A stretch of 18,178 nt of DNA. Origin: an uncultured bacterium (GTDB lineage: Bacteria > Verrucomicrobiota > Kiritimatiellia > RFP12 > UBA1067). Below are positions 1 through 5,986 of the stretch, piece by piece. The position numbers and the translations under genes were made by a program. The stretch spans positions 1 to 18,178 of the forward strand of contig URIT01000059.1 in the NCBI GenBank assembly GCA_900547945.1, given 5' to 3'. The notes beneath the pieces were generated by a model. That model saw nothing but the letters and a program-made list of their open reading frames with translations, was not told the origin of the DNA and made no database searches. Each line of letters starts with the position of its first letter. Positions within the stretch are counted from its first letter, which is position 1.

Positions 1-333
1 GTAGCGCGTCGCGAGCGGTTCGGGGACGAGGCGCCAGCGCGTGACGAGCGTCGTGCGGCCCTCGGCGTCCACCTGCGGCTCCTCGGCGAAGTCCTCCGCC
101 ACGCGGAAGCCGCCGAAGCGGTCGCGCAGGTCGGGCAGCAGCACCTTCCGGCCCGCCGGCGCCGTCGCACGCACCGTCACCTCGACGTCGCGCCCCACGT
201 CGACGACCTCGGGCTCGGCCTCGACGACGAGGCCCACGCCGTCACGCCCCAGGTCCGCCACCTGTCCCGCCAGGCCGCGCGACACCGGGAGGAAACCGCA
301 AAGAACGCAAAGAACACAAAGACAATGCCTCAT
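1..333 (-). CDS. BatD-like exported protein, N-terminal part (runs off the window)
   Basis: This is the first 111 codons of a gene that continues past base 1. The start is the ATG at 333. It has an in-frame stop codon directly upstream and an AAGGAG ribosome site nine bases away (343-348), so it is well fixed. Residues 1-16 or so form a short hydrophobic stretch rich in Leu, Cys and Val that could act as a signal peptide. After it comes a beta-rich segment with EVVDVGRDVEVTVRATAP and LLPDLRDRFGGF, the style of BatD-type extracytoplasmic beta-sandwich proteins. It lies 27 bases after the DUF58 gene, where BatD or similar proteins often sit in MoxR operons. Its role there is presumably to form an envelope complex with the MoxR/vWA proteins; this is inferred from context. 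The hydrophobic start is oddly encoded by a simple repeat (see 297-321). Confidence 0.6.
   Translation of the reverse strand, partial: MRHCLCVLCVLCGFLPVSRGLAGQVADLGRDGVGLVVEAEPEVVDVGRDVEVTVRATAPAGRKVLLPDLRDRFGGFRVAEDFAEEPQVDAEGRTTLVTRWRLVPEPLATRY
297..321. repeat. CGCAAAGAA-type short repeat inside a signal-peptide coding region
   Basis: This 25-base stretch consists of imperfect units of GCAAAGAAC. Read on the minus strand it gives repeated CTTTGCGTT and encodes the Leu-Cys-Val-Leu-Cys run near the start of the BatD-like gene. A related AAAGGACGCAAAG sequence occurs at 18003-18015. It looks like a dispersed intergenic repeat that has become part of a coding sequence. Confidence 0.6.
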
Positions 334-360
334 TTACAAGATCTCCTTGGAAAATCTGCC

Positions 361-1257
361 TCACCTCTTCGCGGCGCGGCGCTTGAAGAGCGCGCGGATC
401 GCCTGGATGTACGGCCGGTCGGTCGAGACCGGCACGGTGTCGATGCCGTTGCGGGCGAAGAAGCGGTCGCGGTGTTCCTGTTCGGCCCGGGCAACGGACG
501 CGAACTGCGCGCGCACGGCGCCGTCCGATGTGTCGACGAGCACGAGCTCGCCCGTCTCGGGATCCTCCAGTTCGGCAAGCCCCACGTCGGGGAGGGCCGC
601 CTCCGCCGGGTCGCTCACGGGAATACATACGACGTCGTGCCGGCGGGCGACGACGCGCAGCAGCTTCTCGACGGCCTCCGCCTGTGCGCGCGGCACCATG
701 AAGTCGCTCACGAGGAAGACGACCGCGCGGCGCTTCTGCACGCCGTTCAGGAAGCGGAGCGCCCCGGCGAGGTCCGTGCCGCCCGTTGCATCGTCCTCCG
801 CCGCCAGCACTTCGCGCACGAGACGCATCACGCTCTGGCGGCCCTTGCGCGGCGGGATGTACTTCACGATTCGATCCGAGAAGAGGGCGAGGCCGATCTT
901 GTCCTGGTTGCGGATCGCCGTGAGCGCGAGGAGCGCGGAGACCTCGGCCGCAAGCTCGGCCTTCGAGCGCCGCACGCTCCCGTAGGTCTGGGAGCCCGAG
1001 ACGTCCACGAGGAAGAGGACCGTCAGCTCGCGCTCCTCGCTGAAGCGCTTGATGAACGGCACGCCCGTCTTCGCCGTCACGTTCCAGTCGATCGCGCGCA
1101 CGTCGTCGCCCGCGACGTAGGGGCGCACCTCGTCGAACTCGACGCCCTGCCCCTTGAAGGTCGAGTGGTAGTCGCCCGCGAGCTGGTCGTCGATCAGGCG
1201 GTTCGTGAGGATCCGTATCTTCCCCACCTTCGCCATCAGTTCCTTTACGTCAGTCAT
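361..1257 (-). CDS. DUF58 / von Willebrand factor A-like domain protein of a MoxR operon
   Basis: A 298-residue cytoplasmic protein of the DUF58 family. The family signature is at about residues 38-62 (GVEFDEVRPYVAGDD, then IDWNVTA). The vWA-like part carries a metal-site motif DVSGS at 85-89, a Thr in GGTDL at 159-163 and an Asp in SDF at 184-186, so the MIDAS metal site looks complete. DUF58 proteins are usual partners of MoxR AAA+ ATPases, which are thought to act as chaperones that insert metals or assemble complexes; the client here is unknown. The ATG at 1257 overlaps the stop of the upstream RhuM-type gene as ATGA, and a GGGAGAA sequence precedes it, so translation is probably coupled. 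In typical operons this gene directly follows moxR, but here about 2.3 kb of unrelated genes lies between them. The BatD-like gene follows downstream. Confidence 0.93.
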   Translation of the reverse strand: MTDVKELMAKVGKIRILTNRLIDDQLAGDYHSTFKGQGVEFDEVRPYVAGDDVRAIDWNVTAKTGVPFIKRFSEERELTVLFLVDVSGSQTYGSVRRSKAELAAEVSALLALTAIRNQDKIGLALFSDRIVKYIPPRKGRQSVMRLVREVLAAEDDATGGTDLAGALRFLNGVQKRRAVVFLVSDFMVPRAQAEAVEKLLRVVARRHDVVCIPVSDPAEAALPDVGLAELEDPETGELVLVDTSDGAVRAQFASVARAEQEHRDRFFARNGIDTVPVSTDRPYIQAIRALFKRRAAKR

Positions 1258-2165
1258 TGGTTACGTTCTCCCGGAATGTCTGGCAATGCCTTTAGGACAA
1301 AGTCTGGCGCAGTCGTCATCTTGACAAGAACAGACATTCGTCGCCCTGCGTCCTTGACCGATGATCCGCAAAGCCAAACCGTGTTGTCACAGACGATGAA
1401 ACGGTCATGCGTCCCATTCCACGGCACAAGCCGAAGCGCGTCGTTCGGATACTGTTGCCGGTAGCGCGAATAGGCGAGCTGGATGTCTCGCCTCATCACG
1501 TTTCTGCCATAGACGTGGCATGTGACGCCAACGCGGCGCTCGGCGAGAAGGGTCAGCACGCGCTCGTCGATGTAGTTGTCAATCAGGAGCAGCAGCCGCC
1601 GCGCCGCCTTGATGATCTTGCGAAGCGCATCATGCGCCGACAGGAACTCGCCCTCGCAGAACACCCGTTCAGGCGCGGGAAGGGCCGAACTGACGATAAA
1701 GTCGATGCGCTCCTCGACCGAAGACAAGCGTTTCTCATGGTTGGCGAAGCGACGATCCATTTCCTCCGCAAGGGCGTCGCGTTGAGGCGAAACCGCAACG
1801 CCTTGAATGAAATAGTCTCGCAAAATCCTCGTCGCCCATCGCCTGAAAAGAGTCCCGCGAATCGACTTGACGCGGTAGCCGACCGATATTATGACGTCCA
1901 GATTGTAAAGAGCCACAGGACGCCCCTTGCGACTTGTTTGCAAAAAATGCAAACAAGTCTCCTTGTCCACTTCGCCCTCGGCAAAGGCATTGCGTATGTG
2001 GCGGCTGATAACCGAACGGTCACGTTCGAAAAGAGCGATCATCTGTTCTTGAGACAGCCACACCGTCTCGTTTTCAAGCCGAACCTCCAGCCGAACAGTC
2101 TCGTTTGGCTGGTAGACGACGATTTCGCCTTTCGAGGGCTCAGAACTTGAGGCTTGCTTTCTCAT
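1254..2165 (-). CDS. RhuM-family DNA-binding protein with PLD-like C-terminal domain (copy 1)
   Basis: A 303-residue protein. Residues 14-125 match the RhuM-type DNA-binding domain (VVYQPNETVRLEVRLENETVWLSQ, YNLDVIISVGYRVKS, FRRWATRIL, seen here in pieces). A short charged helical linker at about 128-158 looks like a coiled coil. The C-terminal half (165-290) resembles a degenerate phospholipase D fold: H253-x-R255, four residues, D260, six residues, GSS at 267-269, then KD. This is an HxK(x4)D(x6)GS-like motif with Lys replaced by Arg. The start at 2165 was chosen because its ATG overlaps the stop of the upstream small gene as ATGA; a longer frame to 2210 would overlap that gene extensively. 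The end overlaps the DUF58 start in the same way. RhuM proteins occur in pathogenicity, phage and defence islands and have no settled function. A perfect hairpin lies in codons 70-78. It is paralogous to the gene at 2595-3485. Confidence 0.85.
   Translation of the reverse strand: MRKQASSSEPSKGEIVVYQPNETVRLEVRLENETVWLSQEQMIALFERDRSVISRHIRNAFAEGEVDKETCLHFLQTSRKGRPVALYNLDVIISVGYRVKSIRGTLFRRWATRILRDYFIQGVAVSPQRDALAEEMDRRFANHEKRLSSVEERIDFIVSSALPAPERVFCEGEFLSAHDALRKIIKAARRLLLLIDNYIDERVLTLLAERRVGVTCHVYGRNVMRRDIQLAYSRYRQQYPNDALRLVPWNGTHDRFIVCDNTVWLCGSSVKDAGRRMSVLVKMTTAPDFVLKALPDIPGERNQ
1932..1958. repeat. Perfect 11-bp inverted repeat, 5-base loop, inside RhuM copy 1
   Basis: The arms ACTTGTTTGCA (1932-1942) and TGCAAACAAGT (1948-1958) are exactly complementary around an A5 loop. 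The element lies within the coding sequence, over codons 70-78, just after the predicted winged-helix recognition part. Copy 2 has a hairpin of different sequence at the equivalent position. Confidence 0.9.
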
Positions 2166-2383
2166 GCGGATTCCTGTTCCACCTCCGCCCCATCCGGCAC
2201 GGCCTCGCACGCCTTCGAATAGTCCGTGTGCGGCCCACCCGCCAGCGACAGTTTCACGATGTCCACCACTTCACCGCCGACCAGGTTGTCGGCTTCCCAC
2301 TCGGCGTCGTCGGGCGACTCCGCCATCACCTCGATACGGGCGGTGTAGGTCTCGGTGACATCAACAAGATAACGGCGTTTCAT
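2162..2383 (-). CDS. DpnD/PcfM-like small protein
   Basis: A 73-residue acidic protein. Its beginning (MKRRYLVDVTETYTARIEV, then MAESPDDAEWEADNLV and GGEVVDIVKL) has the pattern of the DpnD/PcfM-like family: a beta strand with ETYTARIEV, an Asp/Glu-rich helix and a final strand. These proteins are small and found near restriction or conjugation genes, with no firm function. The start is firm: a strong AGGAGGTG ribosome site lies eight bases before the ATG. The stop overlaps the next gene's ATG (ATGA), so it is probably co-translated with RhuM copy 1. Its own ribosome site lies inside the methyltransferase remnant upstream. The family assignment is by eye and moderate. Confidence 0.7.
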   Translation of the reverse strand: MKRRYLVDVTETYTARIEVMAESPDDAEWEADNLVGGEVVDIVKLSLAGGPHTDYSKACEAVPDGAEVEQESA

Positions 2384-2477
2384 GGTTCAAACACCTCCTA
2401 ATCTGCATGCCCACAGCCTGTGCAACAGGCGGCGGAAACGCATTCCCGATCATCCGGCAGGCCGCCGACGCGCGCGT
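2361..2477 (-). pseudogene. Remnant: C-terminus of a C5-cytosine DNA methyltransferase (motif X)
   Basis: In a frame different from the genes on either side, the minus strand encodes RMIGNAFPPPVAQAVG followed by about 18 residues to a stop at 2361. This matches motif X of C5-cytosine methyltransferases (consensus QIGNAVPPPLA), which lies at the extreme C-terminus of that family and helps bind S-adenosylmethionine. No motif I (FxGxG), catalytic PC or ENV motif occurs nearby, so the rest of the enzyme is gone. The tail overlaps the start and ribosome site of the DpnD-like gene. The motif is clear; the 5' limit of the remnant is uncertain. Confidence 0.6.
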
Positions 2478-2598
2478 GGAACGCGAGCTTGCCGCACTTC
2501 GGGAGCGGCAGGTTGTAGAGCCGCTTCGCGACAATCCAGTCCGCGTTCTCCGGCCGGTACGTCCCGACAAGGACAATCTGGTTCCCCGCGCGCTTCAT
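2398..2598 (-). CDS. Short unrecognised frame, probably a gene fragment
   Basis: A 66-codon frame whose ATG overlaps the stop of RhuM copy 2 (ATGA). It begins with a motif-like stretch (QIVLVGTYRPENADWIVAK, then RLYNLPLPKCGKLAFHARV). The first 45 or so codons favour G/C at third positions like the neighbouring genes. After that it runs in a frame where the neighbouring frame carries methyltransferase motif X, so its last 20 residues are probably not native. I read it as the start of a protein truncated by a deletion or frameshift that joined it to the methyltransferase remnant. I do not recognise the family. A restriction-modification origin is plausible from the adjacent remnant but unproven. 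Confidence 0.4.
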   Translation of the reverse strand: MKRAGNQIVLVGTYRPENADWIVAKRLYNLPLPKCGKLAFHARVGGLPDDRECVSAACCTGCGHAD

Positions 2599-3485
2599 CT
2601 GCTCTCAACCCTTCGGATTCTCGCCTTCAGTCCCGCGATCTCGCCCGCGTCGAGTTTCGTAAAGGCGAAGCACTTCTTGCCGAGGTCTTTCAGCGACGCG
2701 CCGATGAGATAGAACTCCCTGTCGTCAAGGACGAGAAAGCGGTCATGGAACGCCGCGCTTGTCTTTACGGAGAGCCCCCCATATTGAGCGTTGAACTTCG
2801 CGACTTCGCTGTCCGCAACTTTGTTGCCGCGCACGGACGTCACAACTCCCACCACGACCCCTTTTCGCTTTTTCGCAAGGATGTCGAGTGTTTCCGTGCC
2901 AATCCAACTGTCAATCAACAGAATCAATCTCTTCGCCCGGGCAACCAACCTCTCCACCAGCGAACAGGCGTCCCACAGCTGCCCATCGTAGAATACGCCC
3001 TGCAAGGGCGGCTCCTTCGTCTGAACGAAGAAATCAACCTTGCCCTCAAGCGTCGACAACCTCTCCTCGTGTCCGGCAAGCCGACGGTCGACCCGATCCT
3101 CCAACAGGCTTAGCCTCTGGTTGACCGCATAGCCCTTCAGCAGATACTCGCGCAAAACGCCAGTGGCCCATTGCCGAAACTTCGTGGCCCGCAACGAATT
3201 GACGCGGTAGCCGACGGCGATGATCATGTCGAGATTGTAGAATGGAACAACTCGCGAGATCATCCGCCCACCCTCGTTTTGAACCTGTGCAATTTTTGCA
3301 CAGGTTGACGACGCATCAAGTTCGCCCGTCTTGTAGATGTTGTTTATGTGACGATTGACGACCGTTCGATCCACGCCAAACAGCTCGCCAAGCCGAGACT
3401 GATTGAGCCACACCGTCTCGTTTTCCACGCGAACGTCCAACCGCATCGTCTCGTTCGGCTGATAGACAATAATCTGATTTTCCAT
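2595..3485 (-). CDS. RhuM-family DNA-binding protein with PLD-like C-terminal domain (copy 2)
   Basis: A 296-residue paralogue of the protein at 1254-2165. The N-terminal RhuM-type domain spans about 2-120 (IIVYQPNETMRL, then VENETVWLNQ, YNLDMIIAVGYRVNS, FRQWATGVLREYL). The charged helix at 126-152 is probably a coiled coil. The C-terminal domain has H247-x-R249, four residues, D254, then GAS at 262-264 and KDLGKK, a degenerate phospholipase D-like motif. The start at 3485 gives the usual family beginning and has an AGGGAG just upstream, though close. In-frame ATGs at 3497 and 3506 are alternatives without a better ribosome site. It lies 63 bases after moxR, and its stop overlaps the following short frame. 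A perfect hairpin covers codons 60-68. Binding of DNA is inferred from the domain; whether the C-terminal domain is catalytic is doubtful because the Lys is Arg. Confidence 0.85.
   Translation of the reverse strand: MENQIIVYQPNETMRLDVRVENETVWLNQSRLGELFGVDRTVVNRHINNIYKTGELDASSTCAKIAQVQNEGGRMISRVVPFYNLDMIIAVGYRVNSLRATKFRQWATGVLREYLLKGYAVNQRLSLLEDRVDRRLAGHEERLSTLEGKVDFFVQTKEPPLQGVFYDGQLWDACSLVERLVARAKRLILLIDSWIGTETLDILAKKRKGVVVGVVTSVRGNKVADSEVAKFNAQYGGLSVKTSAAFHDRFLVLDDREFYLIGASLKDLGKKCFAFTKLDAGEIAGLKARIRRVESR
3282..3306. repeat. Perfect 11-bp inverted repeat, 3-base loop, inside RhuM copy 2
   Basis: The arms AACCTGTGCAA (3282-3292) and TTGCACAGGTT (3296-3306) are exactly complementary around a TTT loop. 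The element lies within codons 60-68, at the position equivalent to the hairpin in copy 1 but with a different stem sequence. Confidence 0.9.
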
Positions 3486-3548
3486 GTTCTCCCTCATGTC
3501 ATCCATTCACACGGGAGCGAACGAAGACGATGCCCTGTCATTCCTCCC

Positions 3549-4538
3549 TCACGGCACCGGGATCGTCGAGAGGATCTTGTCGATGATCTTGTCCGAATCG
3601 ACGTTCTCGGCCTCGGCCTCGTAGGTGAGGAGGATGCGGTGGCGGAGGACGTCGTGCGCGACCTCCTTCACGTCCTGCGGCGTCGCGTAGGCGCGTCCGT
3701 GGAGGAGCGCGTTCGCGCGCGCGGCCTTGTTCAGGCAGAGCGTCGCGCGCGGCGAGCCGCCGACCTGGATCTGCTCCTTGAGCCCTTCGAGGCCCTTCAC
3801 CGTCTCGGGCTCGCGCGTCGCGAAGACGAGATCGAGGATGTAGTCGCCGACCTTCTCGTCGCAGTACACCTCCTTCAGCGTCTCGCGCAGGGCGAGAATG
3901 TCGTCCATCCCGCACACGGCGGAGACCTCGGGGGCCTTCGCCTGCTGGGCGAAGCGCTCCATGATGCGCCGTTCGTCCGCGCGGCTCGGCGTCTCCACGA
4001 GGCACTTGAACATGAAACGGTCCACCTGCGCCTCGGGGAGCGGGTACGTCCCCTCCTGCTCGATCGGGTTCTGCGTCGCAAGCACGAGGAACGGCTGCGG
4101 GAGGCGGTAGGTCTCCTCGCCGATCGTGACCTGGCGCTCCTGCATCGATTCGAGGAGCGCCGACTGCACCTTCGCCGGCGCGCGGTTGATCTCGTCCGCG
4201 AGGAGGAGGTTCGTGAAGACGGGGCCCTTCTTCGGCGTGAACGCGCCCGTCTTCGGGGAGTAGATGAGCGTTCCCACGACGTCGGCCGGCAGCAGGTCCG
4301 GCGTGAAGGAGATGCGCTTGAAGTCGAGCCCCAGCACCTTCGCGAGCGTGTTCACGCTCAGCGTCTTCGCGAGGCCCGGCACGCCTTCGAGGAGGATGTG
4401 GCCGTCCGAGACGAGGGCCAGCACGAGGCGGTCGATGAGCCGTTCCTGCCCCACGATCACCTTGCCCACTTCGTTCTTGATCTTCTCCACCAGCTCGCCC
4501 TGCGCGGCGATGCGGTTTGTCGCGTTCTGCAGATCCAT
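3549..4538 (-). CDS. MoxR-family AAA+ ATPase
   Basis: A 329-residue cytoplasmic ATPase of the MoxR family. With the start at 4538, Walker A is GVPGLAKT at 52-59, Walker B is LLLADE at 111-116 followed by INRAPAKVQSALLE, sensor 1 is ATQN at 154-157, and the arginine of EAQVDRF (R174) is a likely finger residue. Length and motif order are normal for the family. MoxR ATPases act with vWA partners to mature or assemble protein complexes; the partner here would be the DUF58 protein at 361-1257. The ATG at 4538 lies 10 bases after AAAGGAG. The earlier in-frame ATG at 4547 is only one base from it and less likely. It is the first gene of the operon, with a TATAAT box just upstream and direct repeats in place of a normal -35. 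Confidence 0.95.
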   Translation of the reverse strand: MDLQNATNRIAAQGELVEKIKNEVGKVIVGQERLIDRLVLALVSDGHILLEGVPGLAKTLSVNTLAKVLGLDFKRISFTPDLLPADVVGTLIYSPKTGAFTPKKGPVFTNLLLADEINRAPAKVQSALLESMQERQVTIGEETYRLPQPFLVLATQNPIEQEGTYPLPEAQVDRFMFKCLVETPSRADERRIMERFAQQAKAPEVSAVCGMDDILALRETLKEVYCDEKVGDYILDLVFATREPETVKGLEGLKEQIQVGGSPRATLCLNKAARANALLHGRAYATPQDVKEVAHDVLRHRILLTYEAEAENVDSDKIIDKILSTIPVP

Positions 4539-4570
4539 GTCGTTCATTCTCCTTTTGAAATTTTAATTGA

Positions 4571-4602
4571 ATTATACGCCGAAACCGTTAGGCGCGCGTT
4601 AG
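4571..4602 (-). promoter_or_regulatory. Promoter of the moxR operon with 11-bp-spaced direct repeat
   Basis: On the minus strand a perfect TATAAT (4576-4571) precedes moxR. There is no good -35 box. Instead CTAACG occurs twice (4602-4597 and 4591-4586), exactly 11 bases apart, with nine bases between the second copy and the -10. This spacing and placement is like binding sites of OmpR/PhoB-type response regulators that replace the -35 element. The -10 call is reasonable; the regulator class is inference. Confidence 0.5.
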
Positions 4603-4619
4603 ACGCCACGCGAAAGAAC

Positions 4620-4671
4620 GGGACGGCACCGGGAGGGCCGCAACTTGTTGCGACCGCCGCCTTCCCGTCCC
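4620..4671 (-). terminator. Hairpin downstream of the 4674-5759 gene, probable terminator
   Basis: Just after the stop at 4674, GGGACGG and CCGTCCC arms (4620-4626 and 4665-4671) enclose a second perfect stem, CGCAAC-TT-GTTGCG (4639-4652). No clear T-run follows in the minus direction, only GTTCTTTCG. It may be an inefficient intrinsic terminator, or may protect the mRNA end, ahead of the moxR promoter. Confidence 0.45.
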
Positions 4672-4673
4672 TC

Positions 4674-5759
4674 TCACTTCTTGCCGGCCTCCTCGAAGAC
4701 GGGAAGCGCTTCCTTCTGCGCCTCCCGCTTCTCCTTGAGGCGCGTGCGAAGTTCCCCTGCAAGTACGTCGTCTGAAATCGACAGCCAAATGCCGCCTCCT
4801 CTTCCTACTGAAACCGCCAGGCTCCACCCTGCCCGCATCAACCCTGCCCGCCTCAGCCCCAGACCCGGTCTTTCAAGGATCTCTTCTTCTTCCACCCCAA
4901 ACCGCCCGGCAAGATCCTTTCTGACGGCCTCCGCCTCCGCTTCCAGGGATTTCCGCGAATACTTCCCGTCTGATCCAAAGGACATGCTCACCCCGTAGAG
5001 GCATCCGTCGCAGACCTCCAATGTACAGTCCGTGAAATATCGATACGGCTTCGCCAACTTCACGTTCTTCCACTCCCTCTCCCCGCCCAACACCTCCTCA
5101 CCAATCTTCTGCCCCATCTCATACCCCGTCAACGCCTTGAAGGCGACGCGATACTTCGGGAGGAACACCATGCGCTCATCGCGAACCTTGCGTTTGGCCT
5201 CTTCCTCGCGCTCTGCCTCCTTCTGGGCACGGCGGGCGCGCAGGCCCGCAAGCGACGACCTACCCGGTACGGCGGACACCGCCGCCCTTTTCGCGGAGGC
5301 CACGACGTTCGACAGTGCCGCGTCGACGACCGCCCGGTCATTCCAGAACTGCACGACGAGTTCGTCCCGGCGCCTGTCGCACCACGCCAATTCCTCAAAG
5401 TTCGTCTTGCTTCCGAACTGAACGAGCCGACCGTCCGAGGCGTATTTGTAGTAGTTGAAAACACCGACTCTCGACACACCCGATCTAAGAAGAACCGCCT
5501 TGCCACAGGTATTCGTCCAATCGTCTGGCATGAGCAGCATGCCGAACTTCTCACCTGCCTCGCGCGTGGCCTCCGTATACGCCATCTCCCGGATTTCGGA
5601 TTCGACGGCCTCCCGGTGTTTTTCCGGGACCTTTGCGCAGGCCTGCCGCGCCGCTTCGGGGACGGCAGGGCGCGACAGGCGCTCCGAAAACAACAGACGC
5701 CCCTGTCCAAACGCACAGCACCCAACGGCGAACAACGCGCAGACAATCTTTCCTCTCAT
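4674..5759 (-). CDS. Unrecognised exported protein
   Basis: A 361-residue protein I cannot assign to a family. Residues 1-19 are a signal sequence (MRGKIVCALFAVGCCAFGQ). Cleavage after FG-Q is possible, and C14 in AVGC could instead be a lipoprotein cysteine. Positions 172-196 are highly charged (Arg/Glu/Lys-rich) and probably helical or coiled coil. They separate an N-terminal half from a C-terminal half containing FLPKYRVAFKALTGYEMGQ and a Cys-containing strand (TDCTLEVCDGCLYGVSMSFG). The sequence ends in another charged helix. The start is supported by AGGAGG five bases before the ATG. It stands alone, with its own promoter-like box at 5830-5838 and a hairpin after its stop, so it is likely monocistronic. 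Envelope or extracellular location is inferred. Confidence 0.75.
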   Translation of the reverse strand: MRGKIVCALFAVGCCAFGQGRLLFSERLSRPAVPEAARQACAKVPEKHREAVESEIREMAYTEATREAGEKFGMLLMPDDWTNTCGKAVLLRSGVSRVGVFNYYKYASDGRLVQFGSKTNFEELAWCDRRRDELVVQFWNDRAVVDAALSNVVASAKRAAVSAVPGRSSLAGLRARRAQKEAEREEEAKRKVRDERMVFLPKYRVAFKALTGYEMGQKIGEEVLGGEREWKNVKLAKPYRYFTDCTLEVCDGCLYGVSMSFGSDGKYSRKSLEAEAEAVRKDLAGRFGVEEEEILERPGLGLRRAGLMRAGWSLAVSVGRGGGIWLSISDDVLAGELRTRLKEKREAQKEALPVFEEAGKK

Positions 5760-5829
5760 CGTGACCTCCTTCGTGGCGACACGTCTTCCCCGAAGACCCC
5801 GGCCAACGGCGGCAGACGCATCCAGAAAC

Positions 5830-5838
5830 AGTATACCA
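5830..5838 (-). promoter_or_regulatory. Extended -10 promoter for the 4674-5759 gene
   Basis: Minus-strand TGGTATACT (5838-5830) is an extended -10 (TGn-TATACT) about 70 bases before the start codon. The -35 region is poor, as is common for extended -10 promoters. The same TGnTATACTG pattern occurs before the activase and recombinase genes. Confidence 0.5.
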
Positions 5839-5892
5839 TAGTGTCCGGTCTCCCGGCCTTGCGCCGCCTCCCGTCCAAGAATTGACCTTGGA

Positions 5893-5985
5893 GCGGAGGG
5901 GTGGCGGGAGGGGGTGGGCCGTTTACGAACACGCGCCGGAGGCGCGTGGGCGGAACAGGACCACCCCCTCCCGCCGCCCCTCCGC
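5893..5985. repeat. 25-bp inverted repeat with nested hairpin and G-quadruplex potential
   Basis: The arms 5893-5917 and 5961-5985 are complementary over 25 bases with one wobble mismatch. Between them lies a smaller perfect hairpin, ACGCGCC-GGA-GGCGCGT (5931-5947). The plus strand of the left arm has four G-runs (5898-5918). The element begins one base after the stop of the Nif3-like gene. It could end that transcript or be a mobile palindromic element; no T-run is present. Confidence 0.75.
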
Positions 5986-5986
5986 G

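Noticed and set aside
2166..2210. Upstream extension of RhuM copy 1 to 2210
   Set aside because: It would add a Gly/Arg-rich stretch unlike the family and overlap the DpnD-like gene by 49 bases; the ATGA start at 2165 fits better.
3348..4775. A 475-codon open frame on the plus strand opposite moxR
   Set aside because: It is antisense to a clear MoxR ATPase, and its protein is a low-complexity Arg/Leu/Glu/His mix typical of GC-rich shadow frames, with no ribosome site.
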